Positions 9,405-22,070 of a DNA stretch of 64,000 nt are shown here, in pieces. The number at the start of each line of letters is the position of its first letter. Position 1 is the first letter of the stretch. Both the position numbers and the translations under genes were made by a program. Origin of the DNA: Xiphophorus maculatus. Its lineage: Eukaryota > Chordata > Actinopteri > Cyprinodontiformes > Poeciliidae. Under the pieces are notes generated by a model that saw only the letters and a program-made list of their open reading frames with translations, ran no database searches and was not told the origin of the DNA. The DNA lies in the NCBI RefSeq assembly GCF_002775205.1, contig NC_036456.1, positions 20,147,468-20,211,467 of the forward strand, written 5' to 3'.

Positions 9405-12400
9405 AGATATACGGCTCAACTTACACACACAGGGTAAGTTGAGCCATATCAATATTTTTGGACATAAAACATTTTTATTTACACTTCAGATTCAGAACTT
9501 GCTAAAAACTGCAGATAAAGTAGCGACCAAGCGAACGTAGCCTTGATGTAGAGATGCTAAATATTATAAATGGTTCATTTTATTCCAGATTCCCTGAGAA
9601 CAAACAGATAATTAATTCAATATGAATAATTTATCCATCCATTCATTTTCTAACACTTTGTCCTTAATGGGGTCAGAAGGTGCTGCTGCCTCTCCAGCAA
9701 GACATTTGGGCGAGAGGCGGGGTCACCTGGAGGCGGGGTCACCTGGAGGAGGGGTCACCTGGAGGCGGGGTCACCTAAACGGATCACCAGAACCGCTCAC
9801 CAGTCCATCACAGTGAATAAATTCTAACTAGATTTAAATCCAGTTTATAACCAGACAGATTAAAGGTTTAACTGGTAGAGATCAGAACCTCTAATGTGAC
9901 CCGATACTAGAACCCGGTTCACTCCGTCGGGATTATTCTACTGGTGCTGAACAGAACCAGGAACAGAACCGCTGATCAGTTCTGTTCCTGGTTCTGGTCC
10001 ATAAGATACAAAACTGAACATGGAAAACATTCTGTGTGGTTGGACCCTTACTGGTTCTAAACTGGGAGGCGGTCTGGCTCTACTCTGGACCTCCCAGTTC
10101 TGTCAGAGGTTCTGGTGGGTCCAACATGGAGGCCGGGTCGGCAGAACTTACCCACGGTGTGAACGGGCTTCCTGTATGGAACCAGGCCGAAGCTGTACTG
10201 GAAAACTCCTCTGGCGTGGAACAGAGGCATCGCTATTCCCATGATGCTTTGCAGCCGGTTCTGCTGACACAACAACATCCCATAATATTAAACACGACCA
10301 ACACAGAGCTGAGAAAAGCTTTCGGACTCTGAGGTCCACATTTTGTCTCCAGACCAACACTAGACTCCACCCCTCTACTCTGGTACCTGAAGGTAAAACC
10401 TGTTCATCTCCTACCAGAACCAGAGTCCAGAGGTTCTGGTTCTGGTCTCTGGTTCTGGACTCTGAGGTTCTGTAGAGAACAACCAGAATTATGAAACATG
10501 ATGCTGCTTTCTCCAGAACCGTCTCCACAGGTTCTGGTTCTGTTTACAGAACGGTTCGGTTCTACAGTACAACAAAAGTCCCAACTCTGAACGTCTCCAG
10601 GGAAACAGAGACAGGAAGGACCACCTGCAGACGTCTCCTACCAGAACATGGACGTCCAGCTGGACTGACAGCAGATCGTTGATGAGGACAACTGTGACTC
10701 TGGAGGAGCTGCAGATCCACAGCTCAGGTGGGAAATGTGTCCAAATGTCAGTTAAACCCATTCATGATGTTAAGACTTTTTGACTGTTCCTTGCATTAGC
10801 CTGCAGTGGCTACATAGCAGACCGACCCGGTCCGGTTCTGGAAAACCTCTGGCACAGTAAACTGGACGTCAATCAGACTGGGACCAGACTGGGAATGATG
10901 GTTCACATGAGGCAGGACAGACCTGGACCAGTTCTGTCCAGGCCAAATACGGACCAGTTACAGAAGTAGTTATGTCACCATGTGACAATTCATTTTCTCA
11001 TAAGTCTAAAGTGGTGAAAATATTTATAAACATTATTATGATCACCAGGAGAAATAACTTTTAACCAAAAGAATAACTTGTTTAGCAATATAATCAGTGA
11101 TGGCATAGGTGCTTTGAAAAAGTAACTTTAATCAGATTACTGATTACTCCTTGAAAAAGTAACTTAGATTACTGACTACTTTATTTGGAAAGTAACTAAG
11201 TTACATTAAAAGTAACTTTTACCTGTGAAAATTACATTGATCTTTGCCAAAATTTAATTGCAAGTTACACTGCCTGGCCAAAAAAAAGTCGCCACCTGGA
11301 TTTAACTAAGCAAATAGGTACAAGCCTCCTATTGGATAAGTACTGTATAGGCGATTATCTTTCAGCTGGCAACAAGTTATTTAAGCCCAGCTGATGCAAT
11401 GAGTAACTCCTCATTTCTTAAACAACCATGGCAAAAGACACATCCTGTGGTCGTGGAAAAGACGTTAGTCTGTTTAAGAAGGGTCAAATCATTGGCATGC
11501 ATCAAGCAGAGAAAACATCTAAGGAGATTGCAGAAACTACTAGAATTGGGTTAAGAACTGTCCAACGCATCATTAAAAACTGGAAGGATGGTGGGGAACC
11601 ATCGTCTTCCAGGAAGAAATGTGGTCGGAAAAAAATCCTGAATGATGGTGATCGGCGATTACTTAAACATTTGGTCAAATCAAATGGAAGAAAAACAACA
11701 GCAGAACTCAGGAGTATGTTTAATTGTGAAAGCAAAAGCATTTCCACACGCACAATGCGAAGGGAACTCAAGGGGTTGGGATTGAACAGCTGTGTAGCCG
11801 TAAGAAAACCTCTAATCAGTAAGGCTAACCAGAAAAAAAGGCTTCAGTTTCCTAGGGAGCATAAAGATTGGACTCTGGAGGAATGGAAGAGGGTCATGTG
11901 GTCTGATGAGTCCAGATTTACCCTGTTCCAGAGTGATGGGCGCATCAGGGTAAGAAGAGAGGCAGGTGAAGTGATGCACCCATCATGCCTAGTGCCTACT
12001 GTACAAGCCTGTGGGGGCAGTGCTATGATCTGGGGTTGCTGCAGTTGGTCAGGTCAAGGTTCAGCAACATTGTGGGCCCAAAGAATGAGGTCAGCTGACT
12101 ACCTGAATATACTGAATGACCAGGTTATTCCATCAATGGATTTTGTCTTCCCAAATGGAACGGGCATATTCCAAGATGACAATGCCAGGATTCATGGGGC
12201 TCACATTGTGAAAGAGTGGTTCAGGGAGCATGAGACATCTTGTTCACACATGGATTGGCCACCACAGAGTCCAGACCTTAACCCCATTGAGAATCTTTGG
12301 GATGTGCTGGAGAAGGCTTTGTGCAGTGGTCAGACTCTCCCATCATCAATACAAGATCTTGGTGAAAGATTAATGCAACACTGGATGGAAATAAATCTTG

Positions 12401-15400
12401 TGACACTGCAGAAGCTTATTGAAACAATGCCACAGCGAATGCAGGCTGTAATCAAAGCTAAAGGCGGTCCAACAAAATATTAGAGAGTGTGACCATTTTT
12501 TGGTGGCGACTTTTTTTTTGGCCAGGCAGTGTATTTTATAATGGTAATATCAACAATGTGTCTCCAGTCATAAGACTGAACTAAAGAGGAGATTTTTTAA
12601 TGGTTACAACAGTACAAAAAGAAAAAACTTTAGTAATTTGAGTGTTTTTTGTGTGTTTCTATTGTCTGGAAAACTCTAAGAAGGATTTTAACCCCCAGAA
12701 ATAGCAACGCGTTAGATTACTGTTACTGAACACAGTGATCCGATGTCAGTAACGCGTTCAGTGAACACAACATAGAAGTTCTATTAAAAAAAGAACTTTG
12801 TTTTTTGTGTATTTAAATTTTATATATGTTTATTGAATGTAAAAATGTTTTTACTTGTTCACTGTCCAAACTTGTTTTGTTGTTCTGGATGATTTATTTT
12901 GTTTCAGCAAAACAATTACAGAGTTCAAACCTTTTCTTGTTTTCAGGCTACCTCGCTTGCTCTGTTGCTCTGGTAAAAACCAAAGGCCCCAAACCCAAAT
13001 GCCTGCTTGTCTTTACCAGGCCCCTACACTTATAGAAAGTGGATTGATCCACCTCACTTCCTGTCTTTAGAAAACAAATAAATAAGAACAAATAATAAAA
13101 ACAAAAGATAAATAGAATCGACAATTATTAACCTGCAAATAATACAAAAACTAGAAATGTAAGAATAAACTAACAAAATTCAAATGCATAAAGAAATAAA
13201 GAATAAATAGCTCCAACAGTTGTTTTAGTTCTTAATAATTCTAATAAATATAAGAATTTTTTTAATGGAAATGCCCGCTGTCTCCTCCTGGTGGCGGACA
13301 TGACAAACTGCAGGCTTCAGCTCCGTTCCCATAGTAACGGACTCATGAGCCGATAGCTCGTTAGCGTTGAACTGAACTCAATCCGTAAGTTTTTCATATC
13401 TATCTTCTTTGGTTTGTTTCTTTTAGTCCAAATTAATTCTTTTTAATTTATTAATATCTGTGTTTTTCCCACCACCTGTAAGTGTTATTTATTAGAGACT
13501 TAGACTGACTTTATTATCATTTTGCATGCACAGGGTGAATACAGAACCAAATTTCGTTGCATACGGCTCAGGACAATGTTTTGAGCTTTCAATGTTGTGA
13601 GGTTACTCCAGAATAAAATAAAATACAGTATAAAATATGAATATAAATATGAATATAAAATATAAAGTGCAGGACTGACAGTAAAATAGAAGTTATTTAG
13701 CTCTGTACATGTGCAAGGTATGAAGTGGAGACCAGATTTTAAGTGCAGTCCAGTTAAGAGTTCAGCAGTCTGATGGCAAGTGGGAACAAATTGAAATTTT
13801 TTATTTACAATGTCTTATTGTGTTGTTGAAAATTTTAGCTAACCCTATTTTACAAAGCACAAGTATTAGTTTAGTTTATTATTACCAATAATAAACTAAA
13901 CTAACTAATTTTTCTACCAATTAAATGTTTTCACTGACATTATTTGGCTGCTGTTGTATGTCTATAGTTTTAAAATGTTGTTTTTAACTATTAGTGTGAA
14001 TATTATTCAGCATTAAATGTAACTTAGCTGTTAGCCTCAAGCCGTTAGCATTGAGCCATTAGCATTGAGCCCTTAGCCTTTGGCTGTTGGCCAGATTGAT
14101 TCCAGATGTTCAGGTTGAAATAATATTTTTAATACTGATCAATATGTTTATTTATTCTCTTTATTTAAGAGTTGAAGCTCAGAGGGGAATCTACTGAACT
14201 GTTGCCATGACAACCTGAGCAGGTGGACATGATATAAATGTTGTGTTTGAAATTAGAATGTTATAATAAATAATTATGTTGATATAAATTGTGTTTTTAT
14301 TGATATTACAAACATTAAGTTGTCTGGGACAGAAATGACATCATTTCCATCTGGCCCAGATGCCTCAATGAATGACGTGTCAGCAGAGACCCGGTTCTGG
14401 CCCACATGGGCCACATCTGGTAAACCAGCACTGGGCCCTGGGGGCCAGATGGAAGAACCAGCTGAGGTCCAGACAGAGTTTATGGGTTGGTGTCACTTTT
14501 TGTTGATAAATTAATCTGAGGTTCAGATGAAGATCAGCTGATTTGATGTTGTTATGATGTTGGACATGAAGATGATCTGCAGAGCATCAGATGCATCAAC
14601 GCTGAGAAATAAAACACGGCTGAAGTTACTGGACCGACCCGGTACCACCAGTTTAATCCAGAACCATGGCGAAGCATCATCAGCCAGTCAGAACCAGAAC
14701 CAGATGAGATCAGGTTCTAGTGAAAGTTCAGTCAGAATAAAAACCTCTTGCTGGTCCATCTGGTTCTGATCCATCTGGTCCAGAACCTCCAGCAGCAGCT
14801 AACAGCTATTAGCAGAAAGTTCTTTTAACTGATCAATAAACCAATAAAAATCAGAACCAGATGATGCTGAACAGAAACATCTGTGGTGAGTTCGTGGTTG
14901 CAGGAAATCCCAGCGCTGGGATCTAGAGACATTTTTAAGCATAGATTTATTTCAAATAGAAGCTGACAGGTTCTGAACATAAAGATCTGGTTATGAATTT
15001 CTACTAAAACTGTTCAATAAACTTCAAATCTGCAGTTTTCCAAATGTTTCACAGTTCATGAACGCAGCATGATGATGGGACCTAAAAAGCTCCAGATCGC
15101 GTCGATAAATTACAAAAAAATTATTTTAAAATGTTCAAATCAACATCTGGAAGCAAAAAGACTAAAATCTGGAAAAATTCATTTAAGTTAAAATAATTCA
15201 AAGACTAAAGTTGGTTTGTAGTGAAACAAAATGTAGGAAATCAGAAACCTGGAGATGTGAGTGGTGTGTATCAGTGTGTGTGTATCAGTGTGTGTGTTTC
15301 AGGGTGTGTGTCAGGATGTCAGCTGTGTGTATCAGTGTGTGTATTTCAGAGTGTGTGTATATCAGGATGTCAGCTGTGTGTATCAGTGTGTGTGTTTCAG

Positions 15401-18400
15401 AGTGTGTGTTTCAGAGTGTGTATTTCAGAGTGTGACCTGCAGCCTCCTCAGTGAAGATCCAGTCGGGTTTTCCATCTGGTCAAATAATTCGTTTTCTCCA
15501 AATGAAAAGACAGGAACCAGCTGAGCTCTGCACACACACACACACACACACACACAATAACAATAACTGGGTCTCTGATCATGAAGCCCCGCCCACCAGT
15601 CAGGCTCCGCCTACCCGTGTTTCAGGGCCATCTTGATGAAGCCCTTCCTGTTCTTCACCTGGAAACACAAACAAGGATCAGTCAGCGACAAGCCGCCCAA
15701 CAGAACCAACAGAAGCATCTGGATCAGACTCAGGTTCTGGTCCAATTCTGAGTTCTGATTCGGTTCTGATAAAGAGTTGAACCTGCAACCTGTCAGACCC
15801 AATAACTCAGCAGAGAAGACCAGATTAACAGAACCGGATCAGAGATGCTGGTCCAGGTTGGGTCTACCACTAGAACCTGACTGACCTCTGACCTCTTCAT
15901 GGTACCTACCTGCAGAGTCAGCGCTCCAGGTCGAGCGTCCAGAGCTTCTGGAGCTCCGCCCACGGCGATGACGGCCACGTTTCCTCCTTCAGGACGGCTG
16001 AGTAGGTGGGACAGGCTGGACTTACTGCTGGACACCAGACCTGGAGGACAGAGGGACATCGGTCAGAACCAAGGTTCTGTTCAGAACATCAAGCTGACCC
16101 AGTTCCTCTCCATGTGGAGACCTGAAACCATCCAGAGGTTCTGATTGGTTCTCACCGGTCCAAGACCAGAATGGGAGGCGGAGCTTCTAGACACCATCAT
16201 TCATCACAGACCTGATTGGTCCAGACGGTCCTACTAGAACCCTTTGGTACCAGCCTGCAGGTTCTGCTGGTTCTGGAGGTTTTAGCAGCCGGATGGGAGG
16301 CAGATCTGCTCTCCAGTGGAACCAGTAGAACCAGTGGAACCAGCTACCAGTTCACTGGAGGCCACATCCTGAATAGTTTGTAGACCAGGATGAAAACTGA
16401 TGAGATTACCAGTTATCAGCTGTTAACTAGTAACTAGTAACTAACCCTACAGTGGCTCTCTGGTAAAGCTCATAGAGGTAGAGTTAGCTTTACCAGTTAC
16501 CAGTTGGTAACCAGTTCTCTAGTGTCTCTCTGGTGAAGCTGATAGTTACCAGATTTACCAAACAGAGACCAGGTTCCTGCTCTGACAGGAAGAGGCTGAC
16601 CGGGCCGGTCAGGAGGTTCTGCTGAGTTCTGGAGAAGCTTTTGATGAGCTCAAGTTTCTGCTCCACAGAACAAACTCAGGCCAACATGAAGCTGCAGCAG
16701 TTCCACATCCAGCCACCAGGTGGCAGCAGTTCTCCATGTTGCCACCAGGTGGCAACAGACCTGATGCCAGTGTCTCCCTGAACATCACTTGTCTCCACCT
16801 GTAGAGGAGCTAATTATGACCTTTGACCTTTGCTGACCCCATGTGACCTCACAGAGCTCAGCCAGCCAATCAGAGAGCTTGTAGCCTCCCCCTCCCTCCC
16901 CTACTGCTGTGACCTGCGGTCCAGTTTCACTTTGGACGTTTTGGACCCGACGGTTCTGATGAAACTACTCACATGACCCAACTCCCCCTGGTACTGTGTA
17001 ACAGAGGTCAAAGGTCACTGATAAGATTTGTTGTAATCTGGGGCAGAGGGAACCAGCTGATCTGATTTAGGTTCAGAACCAAAGTCCAAACCCAGAGCTA
17101 GCTGGTTCTGACTGCTGGGTCTGATCGGTCTGGACTCTGGTGGTTCTGATGATTCTGATGATACTCAGATTGATCTATAATCCAGATTAATCCAACTCCA
17201 TAGAGTTCCTCCATAGAACTCTTCTATCACTGCTCCATAGAGAGTGTGCTCACGTACAGTCTGTGTGTCTGGTACGGCAGCAGCACATCAGCGGACAAGA
17301 AGGCGCTCCAGAGGGTTGTTAGGGCAGCAGAGAGAACCATAGGCTGCCCCCTCCCCACTATGGAACAGATTTACACTTCCAGGCTCCACAAGAAAGTTTT
17401 GGACATTTTAAATGACTCTTCACACCCTGGCCATGGTCTCTTCCAGCTGCTGCCATCAGGCAAGAGATACAGAGCAATAAAAACCAGGACAAATCGCCTA
17501 AAAAACAGTTTTTACCCGATGGCAATCATGGCACTAAATTCAAAGGCATAAGAACTTCTGCTCTTGACACCACTTTGTTAAAAATGTCAATTCTGTTGCG
17601 ACACCTCCAGGCGCTGCAACCATCTTCTGATGTCTCTTTATTTCTCATTTTGTACTATTTATTTCTTTATCTTTGTATATTATGTATATACACATAACCT
17701 GCATCTTAACTCGAGTCGAGCAAATCTCAATCTGTAATCTGTTGATGACAATGATAAATAAATGTTATCTTATCTTATCTTATCTAACTTTATTAGATTA
17801 CAGGACATTAAAACCTGGATGACTCTAAACTTTATTTTAAATTCTAATCAGAAGTTTTTGTTTCTGGACCAGAACCAGAACCTGATCAGTCCATTATTGA
17901 TCTTTCATAATTCACTAATAAAGATCCTCTGTGTTATTTTAACCAGGATGACATTTAATCCCAGATTAAACTGGTTTACATCATTTCCTCCTTTAACCTC
18001 CAGATTATATAATAAATGATAAACAGAAGAGATTCATAAACAAAATATTAAATATTAAACTTCACATAAATTATCTAATAACTAAGTTAACTGGGCCTGT
18101 TTTTTAATTTAAGGTTTTATCTGCCTTTATCCACATTTTTAACTATTTATAAAACTCTCTGAGGCGCATATTAATGATTGTAATATTATTTATTATTACT
18201 CTAGTTATCTTAGGAAACTTGAGCTCCTTCAAAATAAGATGATAAAATCTGTGTACTGGTCCCAGTATAAAGTCTCCACCTCCAGTTAACATAAATAAAT
18301 CTGAACCAAAACTCCTGAATGATGATCAAGTTATGAATAAAACTGATCATAAATTGATTTTGTTCCAATCAGTCATTATCAGCAAACTTACAAAACTAGA

Positions 18401-20896
18401 ATCAACTTTTTTTTTTTTTACCCCTCCAGGGTATTTTGTGGCTCTAGTGTCCCTTATATGACAGCAGGCTGACAGGAAACAGGGGAAGACATGCGGCAAA
18501 TATCATTGGGTCCGGGAGTCAAACCCGCGGCAGCCGCATCGAGGACTCAAGGCCTCCAAATACGGGTCGCGCTAACCGCTACGCCACCACGGCACGCCCT
18601 AGAATAAACTTTTTATCGACAGACTAAAACTAGACTGAATATTATTTTAACAAACAAACTTATGCTTGTTGGGTCCAAAAGTTTGGAACGAGATTAAAGG
18701 ATGAAATTATCTGCACTTTAAAATACAATTACAGATTAAACTGATATTTTTATATATCTGAGATCGTCTTTAAACATCGTCTGAGTCGAATTTAAACGGT
18801 TTGAGGAAAAAATTATGAGATTTTTGTTGAGTTTTATTTTTTAATATTAGTAAATTAAAAACATAAAGATTATTATTGTCTCATGTTTCCTAAATATTTT
18901 CATTGATTCACTTTTTAAAGTTCTGATCCGGTAAAATAATGTTTTAAATTCATCATAGAATTTATGAACTGATAGGAACCAGAACCAGAACCAGGTTCTG
19001 CTGTTTAGACTCCCTGAAAATCCAGAACCATCAGAGGTTCTGATCCGGTCTAGAGATTCTCACCAGAACCTTTTGGTACCAGCCTGCAGGTTCTGCTGAT
19101 TCCTAGAGGTTCTACAAGTACTGACCCGGTTGGTACTATAATGAAGGTTCTGGAGGTTCTGTTGGGCCCTGTGGTGTTCCTCCCGGTTCTGTTCTGGGTC
19201 CATTGGGTTATTTCCACCTGGATCAGAACTTTTCTCCAGAACCGAATTTTTATGAATTTTTCTCAAAATTTTACTAGAAAAATTTTATTTGGTTTCAGCT
19301 TCAAACTGTTTGATCCGTTTTGGTTCTGGAGGAATCGGGTCGCAAACCGACCTGAAGGTCCGTTAGGACTCAGTCAGTACTCTGGAGGATCCATTAAAAT
19401 GTTCTGGTTCTGGTTGTGATGTTTCAACATATTTGAGCTCTAAGAGTCCAGATCAGAACCAGAGAACCCAGAGCTGCTGCTGAACAGAACCAAACCCATC
19501 AGGATCCTGGATCTGTTCCAGGTCCGACCTGCTGCGTTCTACCAGAACCTCGACCCATTTACAGACAGACTAGTTCAGTCTGGTGAACAGAACCAGTACT
19601 CCCAGTTACTGTTTCCTGTTCTGAATATTTAAATCTGAACCAGAACCGCCCGTTCTGCTGGAATCGGACCTTCTGCTGCCCGACCCGGCAGAACTACACT
19701 CACCTCCACACATGATGTAATCCCTGAAGAACGGAACTCGGAACCAGAACGGCAGCATCAGCAGGTGGGACCGCAGGCCCGGAAACAGGCGGGAGAACCC
19801 GGTCGCCTCCGTGCAAAAGTTCCCGAACGCCCCGGCCACCAGAACCCCTGGGGAGAGAACCGGGTCAGAACCAGAACCAGTGAGGGAGAGAACTGGGTCA
19901 GAACCAGAACCCCTGAGAGTCTCACCGTGGGGATGGAACCCAAAGATGTAGTTCTGGGTCGGGTCCAGATCAACTGTCTTCACCAACTGCAGAGACAATC
20001 AGTGATTAATGATCATCAATCAATATAATCTGTGGGTCGGGTCGGTTCTGGTGGGTTCTGGTTTCACCTCCAGGGGGAAGTAATCCCTGAAGTACCGCCA
20101 CACGCTCCACCTCCTGAGCCAATGGGATCGCCGGCCTCCGCTGGTGGGCGTGTCCCAGTCCAGCCACAGCCAACCAGCATAGAGCAGAGCAGCGATCCAC
20201 CAATCAGAGACGGCCAGCAGGACGAAGGCGGCCAGGCAGAACTGGGCTGGAACAGAATCGGGATGATTACTGGACCGGGCAGAACCAGAACCAACCAGCT
20301 GGGTCGGACCAGAGTTCTACTGACTGAACCAGGTTCTGATGGTTCTGGTCCATCTGACCTCACCAACCCGGTTCACAGTCGGACCTTCCAGAACCATGCT
20401 GGTTCTGTTCAACCAAACCATCTGCTCTGAAATAATCCACAGCATGACACTTCCTCTACCGTGCTTCATCTCCTTATCTGGTTCTGATCCAATCAGCTGG
20501 TTCCCTTCAGAACTTCCAGACCAGAACCAGAACCAGGATCAGAACCTTTCTTCACCTCCAGCAGATGGATCAGAACCTCCTACATGCTCTGTTTACTGGT
20601 TGGACAGGAACTCACAGAACCAGTAGACCCAACTGGACCAGTAGATCCTTGCAGACCCAGTAAAACCAGTAGAACCAGCACCAACAGCCCGACCCAGCGC
20701 CAGGAAGAGAAGACCCAGTAGAACCATCAGAGTTGGACCAGTATATTAACCCAGGGCCACTAACACCAGTAGAACCAGTAACACCAGTAGAACCAGTCTC
20801 ACCCAGTCCCAGGAAGGAGAAGACCCACTGCAGCACCGCCGCGGTCTGCAGTCGCCTCCGCAGCGGGACGTTCAGCGGGGCGAACTGGATCTTCAT
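8518..20896 (-). CDS. Monoacylglycerol O-acyltransferase, MOGAT2/3 family
   Basis: Nine coding exons with GT-AG borders join in frame to 335 codons: 20803-20896, 20068-20246, 19926-19986, 19704-19847, 15910-16040, 15615-15658, 15437-15527, 10152-10260 and 8518-8672. MGAT enzymes are about 334 residues and acylate monoacylglycerol to diacylglycerol in the ER membrane, feeding triacylglycerol synthesis. An N-terminal hydrophobic pair is near residues 20-55. The family's catalytic HPHG motif is at 109-112. Further family signatures are [40 protein letters not shown] and VGKPIPV. The C-terminus ends in hydrophobic AFI. No frameshift or stop is seen, so it should be functional. The start is the only Met ahead of the FAPLNVP motif. 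Introns carry a Tc1-like element, an L2 fragment, a SINE and many short repeats. DGAT2 is less likely because the protein lacks the longer DGAT2 N-terminus; MOGAT2 versus MOGAT3 is unresolved. Confidence 0.93.
9356..9402. repeat. (TG)n microsatellite
   Basis: About 23 TG dinucleotides in the last intron of the MOGAT-like gene. A 17-bp GAGGCGGGGTCACCTG minisatellite of four units follows at 9,714-9,777. Confidence 0.95.
11268..12531 (+). mobile_element. Tc1-like DNA transposon, apparently complete (copy 1)
   Basis: A 1,264-bp element with ~29-bp terminal inverted repeats starting CACTGCCTGGCCA and ending in the complement, TGGCCAGGCAGTG. It is flanked by TA on both sides (11,266-11,267 and 12,532-12,533), as expected for Tc1/mariner insertion. 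It carries one uninterrupted transposase gene and sits in intron 7 of the MOGAT-like gene in the opposite orientation. A nearly identical copy is at 61,426-62,674. Confidence 0.95.
11428..12483 (+). CDS. Tc1-like transposase, intact
   Basis: A 351-residue intronless ORF. An N-terminal helix-turn-helix region (about residues 15-55, with [20 protein letters not shown]) and a second DNA-binding domain (about 75-115) precede the RNase-H-like catalytic domain. Visible catalytic acids are D160 in WSDESRF, D251 in FQDDNARIH and E288 in NPIENLW. D251 and E288 are separated by 36 residues rather than the usual 34 of Tc1 or Sleeping Beauty types, matching the spacing described for the DD36E (Incomer) group. 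The frame is open from ATG to TAG, with both terminal repeats present. Activity is possible but not shown. It would cut and paste its own DNA at TA sites. Confidence 0.93.
   Translation: MAKDTSCGRGKDVSLFKKGQIIGMHQAEKTSKEIAETTRIGLRTVQRIIKNWKDGGEPSSSRKKCGRKKILNDGDRRLLKHLVKSNGRKTTAELRSMFNCESKSISTRTMRRELKGLGLNSCVAVRKPLISKANQKKRLQFPREHKDWTLEEWKRVMWSDESRFTLFQSDGRIRVRREAGEVMHPSCLVPTVQACGGSAMIWGCCSWSGQGSATLWAQRMRSADYLNILNDQVIPSMDFVFPNGTGIFQDDNARIHGAHIVKEWFREHETSCSHMDWPPQSPDLNPIENLWDVLEKALCSGQTLPSSIQDLGERLMQHWMEINLVTLQKLIETMPQRMQAVIKAKGGPTKY
13498..13810 (-). mobile_element. LINE 3'-end fragment (L2/Rex1-type)
   Basis: Minus-strand sequence contains the typical teleost LINE tail region (GACTTTATTATCATTTTGCA on the plus strand, followed by AAATTTCGTTGCATACGG). 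It has no open reading frame. A similar fragment lies near 40,955-41,170. Family assignment is by resemblance only. Confidence 0.45.
15265..15433. repeat. GTGTCAG-type minisatellite beside exon 7
   Basis: Irregular units of GTGTGTATCAGTGTGTGTTTCAG. It abuts the donor side of MOGAT-like exon 7 (15,437-15,527); a (CA)n run at 15,532-15,556 abuts the acceptor side. Confidence 0.85.
17190..17790 (+). mobile_element. L2/CR1-type LINE, 3' fragment
   Basis: The 101-codon frame at 17,246-17,551 matches the C-terminal part of teleost L2-like reverse transcriptases: [39 protein letters not shown] and NSFYPMAI motifs. The 3' UTR ends in a short tandem tail of TTATC units (17,767-17,785), characteristic of this LINE group. 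The rest of the element is missing, as usual for 5'-truncated insertions. It lies in intron 4 of the MOGAT-like gene. Confidence 0.8.
18408..18598 (-). mobile_element. tRNA-derived SINE (copy 1)
   Basis: Read on the minus strand it begins GGGCGTGCCGTGGTGGCGTA with a tRNA-like A box (GTGGCGTAGCGGTTAGCG) and B box (GGGTTTGACTCCC), continues into a tRNA-unrelated body and ends in a poly-A tail. Flanking copies of CTAGAATCAACTTTT / CTAGAATAAACTTTT are the target duplication. A second copy is at 41,661. Confidence 0.85.
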
Positions 20897-20989
20897 GCCG
20901 GGGGAGGAGCAGCTGAAAGCGGCCTGGAGAGCAGAGAGGATCCGCTGAATCCTGCAGAGGAACCGCGGCGGGTTGGAGAATCAGCGGAG

Positions 20990-21195
20990 ATAAAGAGCTT
21001 CACCTCCTCTTCCTCTTTCTCCTCTTCCTCTTTCTCCTCTTCCTCTTCTTCTCCTACTGAACTGTAACTCTAAACTTTCATCACAAACTTTCCACACGCG
21101 GCTCCTGGCTCCACGCATGCGCACAGGACAGCTCTCTGGGCGTGTTCCTGTCGATCAATCAGCTCCAAGTACAGATCTATCTATCTATCTATCTA

Positions 21196-21243
<48 letters not shown>

Positions 21244-21370
21244 TCTCAGCTGCAAACAGAAAGGGGCGGGACGTGCACGCGCGTGAGTCAAGAGCGTGCA
21301 CTGTGACAGTTTCTGAAGCTCCGCCCCATTACTCATCGGAGCAGCGGGCGGCGCGGTGTGGGCGGGGTTA
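20990..21370 (-). promoter_or_regulatory. Likely promoter region of the MOGAT-like gene
   Basis: Upstream of the start codon (minus strand) lie CT-rich blocks (21,000-21,055), an (ATCT)n run (21,178-21,202), a (CT)n run (21,203-21,246) and a CpG-rich stretch to about 21,370. The transcription start cannot be fixed. Confidence 0.45.
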
Positions 21371-21399
21371 GGAGGGATTCTTCCAATCAGATCCAGCAG

Positions 21400-22066
21400 C
21401 GAGTCTGAAGGCAGGAATCAGATTCTATTTTATTTTGTTTTTTATTGGAAAATTGAGACTAAAATGATTATGATCAAAGATTTCCAAAAATAAAGAATAA
21501 GTAAATGTTCACTCATTTAAAATTCTTAAACATTTTCTACATTAAATAAAAACCTGACTTCTGTTCCAGTAAAATCTGAACTTTGGCAAAATCAGTTTAA
21601 TAAACTTGAGAATCAATTCAAGTAATTTTTTAAAGAACCAGAAGAATTTTTAAGACACATTTATAGATTAAAAATGTTACCTGTAAATGATCAATACCCT
21701 AATAATTAATTAATACAGGAAGTAGAAAAGTTAAAGAGTTGAATCAGGTTAGAATAAAATCAAAATCAATCAAATTTTATTTGTATAGTGTAACAGTGTT
21801 TAGGTTTAAGTTGTAGAATCCCACTTGCTTTATATGTATCAGTGCAATGGGGAAACAGCGCCCCCTCTCTGTGTGGCTGGTTAAATGTTGCTGGCTCCTG
21901 CACTCAGTGCCAGTCTGTGAAAGCTGCAGGAGGTGAGTTGCGTTTTTCAGCACACAGTAGAAAAGTGTTAGCAACACATAAAACATCATTTTTATAAACT
22001 TAGACAAATAGTGTGAAATTTACTAAGTACTAGATGTGTGCCTGGCACCAATATTTGTACTTTTAG
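21400..22066. other. AT-rich intergenic stretch
   Basis: No gene seen between the MOGAT-like promoter and the MITE that follows. Part of it (about 21,766-21,790) has the TTTTATTTGTATAGTG phrase of dispersed fish repeats. Confidence 0.4.
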
Positions 22067-22070
22067 TTTA

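Larger units (their letters stand above)
11090..12780. mobile_element. Older repeat interrupted by the Tc1-like element
   Basis: The flanks of the Tc1-like insertion (11,090-11,265 and 12,534-12,770) share a vocabulary of AGTAACTT, AGATTACTG and AACGCGTTAGATTACTG in facing orientations. This resembles a nonautonomous DNA element whose ends I cannot fix. The Tc1-like copy landed inside it. Confidence 0.4.

Noticed and set aside
15211-15454. Cys- and Val-rich frames of 74-87 codons (VCISVCV type).
   Set aside because: Translation of a GTGT minisatellite in an intron.
8518-20896. Assignment of the acyltransferase to DGAT2.
   Set aside because: The N-terminus and total length of 335 residues fit MGAT enzymes better; DGAT2 proteins are longer at the N-terminus.
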